Shown: positions 57,744-64,000 of the stretch, piece by piece
How the letters are laid out: the number at the start of each line of letters is the position of its first letter
How positions within the stretch are numbered: position 1 is the stretch's first letter
Assembly: GCA_932521035.1 (NCBI GenBank)
Contig: OW051497.1
Span: 9,052,001 to 9,116,000, forward strand
Direction of reading: 5' to 3'
DNA from: Oscheius dolichura
Lineage: Eukaryota; Nematoda; Chromadorea; Rhabditida; Rhabditidae
Length of the DNA: 64,000 bases
Notes under the pieces: generated by a model
The model's database searches: none
Told to the model about the DNA's origin: nothing
The model's input: only the letters and a program-made list of their open reading frames with translations
Translations under genes and position numbers: made by a program

Positions 57744-60700
57744 ATGTCTGCCGCTCATCTCAAGGTGTCTACCTCCGTTGTCAAAAAGATCCTCATGGTT
57801 CGCCCTACACATTTTACTGTAGGTTGTTTTTGTTACTTTCAAGGGTTTAAGAAAAAGTAAGATCGATTTGCTTAACTTTTAATAAAGCGGGCTTCTAAAA
57901 GCGAAGCGGTAAGGATTTGAGAAACGCGTCTCTTTACATTAAAACGCAAAATATTTAGACTAAGGGGAGGCCAAAAGGCCTTGGCTGAGGAACCGTAGAT
58001 CGCAAATATGAACTAAAAGAGATTTGAAAAGGTTCAAAACAAACGTTCCAGCTAGCCTATTCCATCAACCCATGGATGGACATGAAAAGAGGAGTCAACA
58101 GAACCAAAGCGATGGAACAATGGGAAACGTTGAAGATCACTCTGGAACAGTGTGGGGCGAAAGTGGATGTCATGGAAGCGGACGTATGTTTCTCCTCCTG
58201 CCAGAGAGACGTCAAATCTCCAATTTTAGGGTGCAAACAATCTGCCGGATATGGTCTTTGCCGCAAACGCGGCAGTTGTCCGTGGAAACAGGGCCTATCT
58301 CGCCAATTTTGCCCATCCAGAAAGGAAAGGAGAAAGGTAAGTGGTAGGCGGATGACCTATGGGGGAAGATTACGACAATCTTAGACATCAAATGCCCTTG
58401 ATTAGTAATACGCACGAACTTTGGTTAGAAGCGTGCTAGCCGTGGTAAAAGACAACAAGTCGCATCATCCAAAATAGTTCCAAAAAAGGGCCCCAGACCC
58501 ATTTATTCCTTCTTTGCAAGGTACTGAATTAATTATAGGTACTTCTTTGATCAATGGTTCAAGCACCACGGGTATAGCACTATGGGCGACCTGGATATCC
58601 ATTTTGAAGGCAAGTTTTTTATTTCCCGGAGGAAAAAAAGAGAGAAAATATTGGTCGTAATATTGGAAAGAGGTGGAAAAATTCATAGAATAGTCGGGGG
58701 AAGACTACGTAAGACTAAAGAAGTTCCTCCATGACAATGAGCAGAGGAAGAAGTCCAAAAGATTTCTCTCCCGAGGTAACTAGACCTATTAACTTCTGGA
58801 GAACAATAATTGTTCCGCTCAGAAGGTTAATAAGATAAACGGGAGATTAAAGCGAAGTAGCCACGTGGGGTGAAGATATTTGCGAAGCTGGCGGATGGTC
58901 CGGCTCATTTGGGAGCTCCAATCTGTCTTAATACGGGAAAGCAAACAAAAAGATCCAGATTAGGGAAGCGGCTGCCTACGGGAGCCATGAGAATTTCCTA
59001 ATTTCGGTCGTAGAGTGTCTCCAAATCTCGTCCAGGAAAGGCAATTTCACATGTTGAGGGAGAAAAGGTGGAAAGAAGGAAGAGTAGGAATCAAAACCAC
59101 ATGTTTTTTAGTGCGGCCTCATGCTTTGGACAGCCAAGCGCTGTATATATAAGAACTCCGGAAGGAAATGTATTTGTTAGATGACGTTCGGCAAAAGGTA
59201 TCCGGGCGTGATAGTCACCGATTCTAAGGGCCGAGTAGCTTCATTCCACCATGGTGACGTGTAATTCAAGATCTCCTTCTCAGCTGATTCCGTGCTACGT
59301 TTCATTCAACCACAATTTGGCCTATTATCCACACATATACTAAAGCAATAGGGGGCAAAAGGGAGGGAGAGGGACCCATGTGGGTGTCTCCAATGGAAAC
59401 TCTCCTTTCAATAGGAGGCGAACGAACATATCAAAAACCAGCTGGCAAAAAAGTGAGCGTCAATGGAACTAATGCAATTGTTTAGTCTCTCGACAAATGC
59501 TCAAAATGATGGTAAGTTATTGAAACGGACAGAGAAAGCGAGCATCGGGATAGGGGATCACTTACTGTGTAAATCTCGCGACCCACACTCGTATTCATCT
59601 GCAGGGAGAAAAAAAAACGAGGGATCATCGCCGCTTGGTCGGTGATCAAAAAGTTTATACTACAATCTGTAGAAAATCGGTTAGAACCATGTGCTTTCCA
59701 TATTGCTTATAGAAAATTAATGGGATTTATATGAGGGCACTGAATTTTATATCACTTCAATCAGGGTACCAGGTGTTCTTAGTTCATAATTATCTGTGCG
59801 CACTTGCGACACGTATTCGCAATTTAATTTATAGCTTTTACCCAGTTATGGAAGAAGAAAGAGGGGGATACAAATTAATGTGAGATCGTGGGAGAGGTGG
59901 AGGAGGAAACACATATTCAGTGCCATAGGATCCGGTCAAGTTGCACTCAGGCTTGGCTAAATTTGCACACGTTCTTTTGCACACCTTTTTGTTCTAATGT
60001 AAAGGGGCTGCTAAATATTTAAGCTTTTCTAGTTTGGTCACAAAAAATGAATGTCAGCTTTTACCTATAGTTAAACAAGGGATTGAGAAACGCCTCAAAT
60101 GGCTGCTATACTCCGAAAACGAGAATGAAACGGTCAGGCTACCGTAAGCCTGCCTAAAAAGTAAATGGGGCACAAAATCCAGCAAAGACGGCCTCGTCCG
60201 CGCAGCTCAAATCTATTGGAAGAACTTTGCAAGGGACTCGGGACTCCAAACTCGTGATTAGACAGCTAATAATAAGGGGAATAGAAGATCAATTCCTATG
60301 ACCATTGGCAAACAGAATTAAGAAGTTTTAGGAGCCGGAGATGCACTCTGGGGAGGATTGAAAAACGACACTCTCTTCGTAGGAGTTGGACCGAGAACCG
60401 ACGTGAGGTCTTTGACTGATATCACGGAAAAGATGAACGACGGAACCCACTGGAAGGCAATTGGATGTCGTCTCATTGACCCCAGGTCTTGAATTTCATG
60501 TTCTCACAGAAACTTTCAATTTTTTGCAGGTTCTACCATATCGACACGGCATTCTGCCCTCTAAATGAGGAGGTCGCCATCTATTACAAGTACGCCTTCG
60601 ATCATTTGACACAACATAATATGAGGAATGAAACGGGTCTTATTGAGGTAAGTCGAGAACAGAGAGAATACGAGATTAATTTCTTTCTCGGCGAGGAATA

Positions 60701-60978
60701 ATTTTTCCGCGTACTACACGACTTGTGCATAAATAAGTTTTATAGGTGTCTGAGAAAGAGGCCAGCAACTTTGCATGTAACGCGGTGGTCGTAGGACAAA
60801 ATGTTATTATGCACAAGGACAACGACGATATCGCCACCAGACTGGAAAAGCTCGGCTTCACAGTTCGGTAATTATTTTTTGTCTAGGAAATAGTCACCAC
60901 TTTGTTTGTAGATTTGTCGATATGAGTGAGTTCATCAAGAGTGGTGGATCAGCCAAATGTTGTACCCTGACGATCTAG
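57744..60978 (+). CDS. DDAH-like amidinohydrolase (amidinotransferase superfamily)
   Basis: Guanidino-modifying enzyme of the pentein fold. Relatives hydrolyse dimethylarginine (DDAH) or arginine. MSAAHLKVSTSVVKKILMVR starts at 57744; then PTHFTLAYSINPWMDM, LPDMVFAANAAVVRG (substrate loop), ANFAHPERKGER, DIHFEGAGDALWGG with the acidic catalytic residues, RFYHIDTAFCPL with the catalytic His, and the end EFIKSGGSAKCCTLTI with the nucleophilic Cys. All triad positions are present and the length, about 290-300, is normal, so an active enzyme is likely. It is closer to the bacterial-type DDAH/arginine deiminase group than to human DDAH1. The intron after DIHFEG (58610-60331) is 1,722 nt, far longer than any other in the window, and begins GCAAGT: a GC-AG intron. 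The exon after it restores FEGAGDALW exactly. An AATAAA lies near 61040. Confidence 0.9.
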
Positions 60979-61448
60979 GCGACAATTGTCTTCGTATGCG
61001 CTGACCATATCTTGCCTTGATGTGTCTTCTATAAAGTAAATAAAAAATCCTCTATGGCGATTCTAAAGATCGGGTGTTTTACTTCTCATCACAGTAGACA
61101 GTAGTACATCGTGTTGGTAGAAGGTTAGAGAGCTTAGGGAGTGGTTTCAATGTCTCTAGCGCTTTCAGGAAAGAATTCTGTCTCCATATTCCCTCTTTCG
61201 GCAGAAGATCTCTCCCTCTGGTAGGCTACCAGCCGCCCATGAATCGTTTTTATTTCTGAGAATCCTCTTTATCCTCTCTGATAATCTTTGGTGCTACCTC
61301 CTCTTGTCCTTGTTGATACCCCGCCAATCTTCTCCTTTGACTACGTATCCCAGACGCGCCTGATCGTTTTCCCTGTTTTTATTGCCGTAAACTTTATCTA
61401 TTCGATGGTATAAAGTCAGAGAACGTAGGTGGCTGTAGTCATTCAGCC
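60979..61448. other. intergenic, promoter of the Kunitz-like gene
   Basis: Polyadenylation signal of the upstream gene near 61040; a TATA-like GGTATAAAG at about 61407-61415 lies some 35-40 bases before the ATG at 61449. No other gene seen. Confidence 0.5.
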
Positions 61449-62094
61449 ATGATCTTGGCCATATTATTGACTATCGCTGTGGGATGCGGAGCCGAAGAAT
61501 TTGTCGAACCTAGAACTTGGCAATGCGATGGAGGAGTTAACTACTACGACGCCCCAATGGTCGTGCGTTTTCTTATCTTTATATTTTCCTAAATCAGTGT
61601 TCAGTTCTATTACAATGTGAGCAAATCTCTCTGCTACGCCGGTAGGAAAGGATGCCTGCCTGAGAAGGTCAACAACACCTATCCCGGTCTACTGGAATGC
61701 TTGAAGGCTAATTACAACCGTAAGTTCTGTAATATTCTAAAAAGACGATCATTACAGCTAGCCGCACCATTACTCAATCCTTTATGTGTGAGAATCAACT
61801 TTATAACAAAAAGATCTTCACTTTCACTGTAGCCGGCCAACAGGTATCTGTTTAATAATGAGTCCAGTATGGTCTTCCAGTTCTATCCCATTCTGAGTAA
61901 ATGCGACATTACCGAACGTTTCTGCCCACAAGGATACGTTTGCTCTGTAATGAGCAGCAATGGTGTCGCCTCCTGTTGCTCTCTGACAGAGGACGGCAAT
62001 AACGGTATATAAAACCCTTCCAGAAAAAGAGAAACTTGTTGCAGAAAATTCTTTCATCAGGAATAAATACGATGCCGCGCTCCTGAAGAACTAA
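61449..62094 (+). CDS. secreted Kunitz-like cysteine-rich protein
   Basis: Signal peptide MILALLLTIAVGCGAE-type start (MILAILLTIAVGCGAE), then WQCDGGVNYYDAPM joined to FYYNVSKSLCYAGRKGC and NNTYPGLLECLKANYN. The FYYN...C...GC...N.Y...EC pattern is that of a Kunitz serine-protease-inhibitor domain, though the second half is irregular, so inhibition is not assured. A second unit FYPILSKCDITERFC, PQGYVCSVMSSNGVASCC resembles nematode lustrin/WR1-type cysteine motifs. Introns are about 37-50 nt; the 37-nt one from GTATCTG to CTTCCAG is needed to join AGQQ to FYPILSKC. The last exon adds ENSFIRNKYDAALLKN. A TATA-like box precedes it. It is probably an extracellular or cuticle-associated protein. 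Confidence 0.75.
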
Positions 62095-62757
62095 CTTCGT
62101 CTGTTGTCAAAAATCCGAAATAAACGCTTTGTTCTGTACCATTTTTTGAAGAATCCAATCGGGGTAGAATTATGGGGGGATTGTCTAGGCACAATCTCTC
62201 AGAAGGGGACTATGCATTTGCAATTTGTTCTGTATCTTCCAGTCTTCTTTCCTCGCCACCGTCGCTATGCGTCTTCTAGGACAGAGAATATAATAGATTC
62301 TGGTTATTTTCTTCTGGACTAGGCTGCCTTTCCCATTTTTGTGTGATCAGGAAGCAAAAGATGAGCTCTTCTTTTCCTATTGATCCACTCTTGTGATAGA
62401 TTCTCACGTCACAGGGAAAACCGCGACGCAGCACGAGACAAAACTTTTAGATGCCCGCGGGCCTCTGAAAAAGGGGCACATGTTGTGTTTTTTCCTTCCG
62501 AATAATTAAGCAGTTATTGTACCCTGCCCCGTCTTCCTTGCCCCTTCTCCACTCTTTTCTATGCTAATATCTATCTTTTGTCCAGCATCTTGCTCTCCTT
62601 CCATGTACATTAGGAGAATCCCCGTCATATTGTCTGTTGCTGAATCATCTCCAAATTTAGAAGTTTGTCACGATTATTTACATTTCTCCTGCATGTGTTG
62701 TGTTTCAATCATTAATATTTTCTTTAGCATGGTCTGCCTAAACCGCTTCCACTAACT
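62095..62757. other. intergenic, no gene seen
   Basis: Between the Kunitz-like gene and the small membrane protein. Open frames are short and unsupported. Confidence 0.45.
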
Positions 62758-63371
62758 ATGGGAATTTCTAACACGTCGAAACCATATCTCGCATATAACA
62801 GCCATGCTGTCGAGGACGCCAGGGGCCTACCTCCTGAGGCTGTGAGTATTTCTCTATACATTTATCTTTATATTTCCTGTTTAGACAGAACCTGAATCTA
62901 ACCAGGTGCCAATCTTCGTGGTGAAAATAGTGCTCATTTTCTGTTTACTCGTCATTTTATACAACATCTACCGCAGGTTGCGAGCTTGTTTGAAGCATCG
63001 GAACAATCAACGCGGTCAGTTTTTAACATTTTTAATAGATAACAATTCAAATTGCAGCAACTGCAACTAGGCCTGGAAAACGTCTTCGACGCAATTCTTC
63101 AAGCCATTCTAAAACCAGCCTCAGGGATATAGAAAAGACCCCTGCCCCCGTACCAGAAGTGGGCATTCATCTGGCGGGCGCTGCTCTTCGGCAAATCGGC
63201 ATCGATCCTATACCAACTCAACTAGCTGTCGAAACAGACGAAGAAACAAGGCCAGTTCCTTTTCGTGCAAAAACACGTTATGTTATACGCCCTCTATCCC
63301 CTATTACTGAAGTCTCCGAAGAGGAGCAGGACCGCACCCAAAACCTTACTAGTGATACCTCTGATATATAG
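62758..63371 (+). CDS. small single-pass membrane protein, unknown function
   Basis: Not recognised. Three exons with introns of 42-43 nt, GT-AG, in phase. The N-terminus MGISNTSKPYLAYNSHAVED has an NTS glycosylation site but no signal peptide. One membrane helix (IFVVKIVLIFCLLVILYNIY) is followed at once by a basic stretch YRRLRACLKHRNNQR, so the C-terminal side is predicted cytosolic (type III topology). The tail of about 110 residues has RPGKRLRRNSSSHSKTSL and an acidic, Ser/Thr-rich end (SPITEVSEEEQDRTQNL) with casein-kinase-like sites. MGIS could be N-myristoylated. Could be a transport-adaptor or receptor accessory protein; no domain supports a choice. Confidence 0.75.
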
Positions 63372-63777
63372 TATTCGCTGCCACAGAACAAAATATTTAT
63401 TTCTTGTCAATAAACACTCACATAAAAGTTTGCTGTAATCATTATTAAGTGAAAAAGTGAAACACAAGGGGAACCGGGCAAAAGAAGAGCAATAAAATCT
63501 GGAACACTCATACAAAAGGATGCTGTAATCATTTTCCGGGGAATAGGAAATAATAATAAATCGAAGACTGACGGGAAAATGGCCAAGGGACGGCTTCATG
63601 TTATCGAAAACTAACGTTTGTTGAGATGAGGAAATAAGTCAAAATTAGTGATATAGATTGAGACTTTTCTTTAATTTTCCTTTGTTATTAAACTGATTTG
63701 AGGGCTCCATCTAATCACCTTGGAAGTTTAAATTGGAGATCCGCAGTCACCGACTATATATGTACAAAAAACAATTG
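63372..63777. other. intergenic between convergent genes
   Basis: Holds CAATAAA signals and the imperfect direct repeat listed separately. No gene seen. Confidence 0.5.
63416..63534. repeat. imperfect direct repeat of about 29 bp
   Basis: ACTCACATAAAAGTTTGCTG at 63416-63435, continuing TAATCATT, recurs at 63506-63534 as ACTCATACAAAAGGATGCTG followed by TAATCATT. Each copy follows a CAATAAA. This looks like a local duplication of a 3'-flank segment. Confidence 0.7.
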
Positions 63778-64000
63778 TTATTCATCATGATTAGCCTTGA
63801 ACCAGCTGTCATGCTTCACTCCGTTCTTTTTCCATATGAGGTGCCAGAGTAAAGCTGTGCAGTTCAGGAGGTTAGTTCCTTCGTCGTCTACCAATCTGAG
63901 GTTCGTGCAAGTTGTTCCGTCAAGATAGATCGTGTACTCCGCCTAGAAATGCCATTGAAGGAAATAAATTTCGTAGAAGCTTACAATTTCCTTGAGAGTG
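63778..64000 (-). CDS. partial gene at the right edge, unknown function
   Basis: Only the last two exons are inside the window. The exon at 63987-64000 ends TLKEI at a GTAAGC donor. After a 44-nt intron ending TTTCTAG, the final exon (63942-63778) reads AEYTIYLDGTTCTNLRLVDD, EGTNLLNCTALLWHLIWKKN, GVKHDSWFKANHDE and then stops. Spliced in phase 0. Not enough sequence to assign a family. Confidence 0.6.

Overview
The window reads as nuclear DNA from a compact-genome invertebrate, most likely a nematode. Supporting observations: genes split by very short introns (mostly about 35-50 nt), T-rich 3' splice-like sites directly in front of several start codons (as expected for spliced-leader trans-splicing), a serpentine chemoreceptor of the nematode Srg/Srv type, a protein of tandem ET-like cysteine modules, a T20D4.11-like secreted protein, and a tyramine beta-hydroxylase. 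The species cannot be fixed from sequence alone. No bacterial operon, phage, CRISPR array, rRNA or convincing tRNA was seen.

Layout. 1-8.4 kb: a Rab26/37-like GTPase, a long gene-poor stretch, then two small genes, all on the minus strand. 8.6-14.9 kb: a secreted cysteine-rich protein, a small basic protein and a glutamate carboxypeptidase II (NAALADase-like) ectoenzyme, plus strand. 15.0-16.8 kb: an unrecognised minus-strand gene. 18.2-23.8 kb: a tight plus-strand run of methylthioribulose-1-phosphate dehydratase (APIP/MtnB), tyramine/dopamine beta-hydroxylase and a UDP-glycosyltransferase. 26.0-32.3 kb: a myosin-light-chain-kinase/titin-type kinase with a long lysine-rich tail. 32.9-37.8 kb: a single-pass membrane protein and a GPI-anchored ET-module protein. 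37.8-47.6 kb: almost no recognisable genes. 47.6-49.5 kb: a biogenic-amine GPCR. 49.8-56.3 kb, minus: an IRS/DOK-like docking adaptor (PH, PTB-like, phosphotyrosine tail) and the chemoreceptor. 57.7-63.4 kb, plus: a DDAH-like amidinohydrolase, a Kunitz-like secreted protein and a small membrane protein. The right edge cuts a minus-strand gene.

Functionally, an octopamine-synthesis enzyme and an amine receptor lie 26 kb apart, and several neighbours are surface or secreted proteins, but nothing shows that the genes form one pathway. The most unusual feature is in the gene structures. Many apparent frame breaks in otherwise good genes are repaired exactly by introns of only 20-27 nt, some ending in AAG rather than YAG. 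All exon joins were made by eye from reading frame and family resemblance; none is backed by transcript data.
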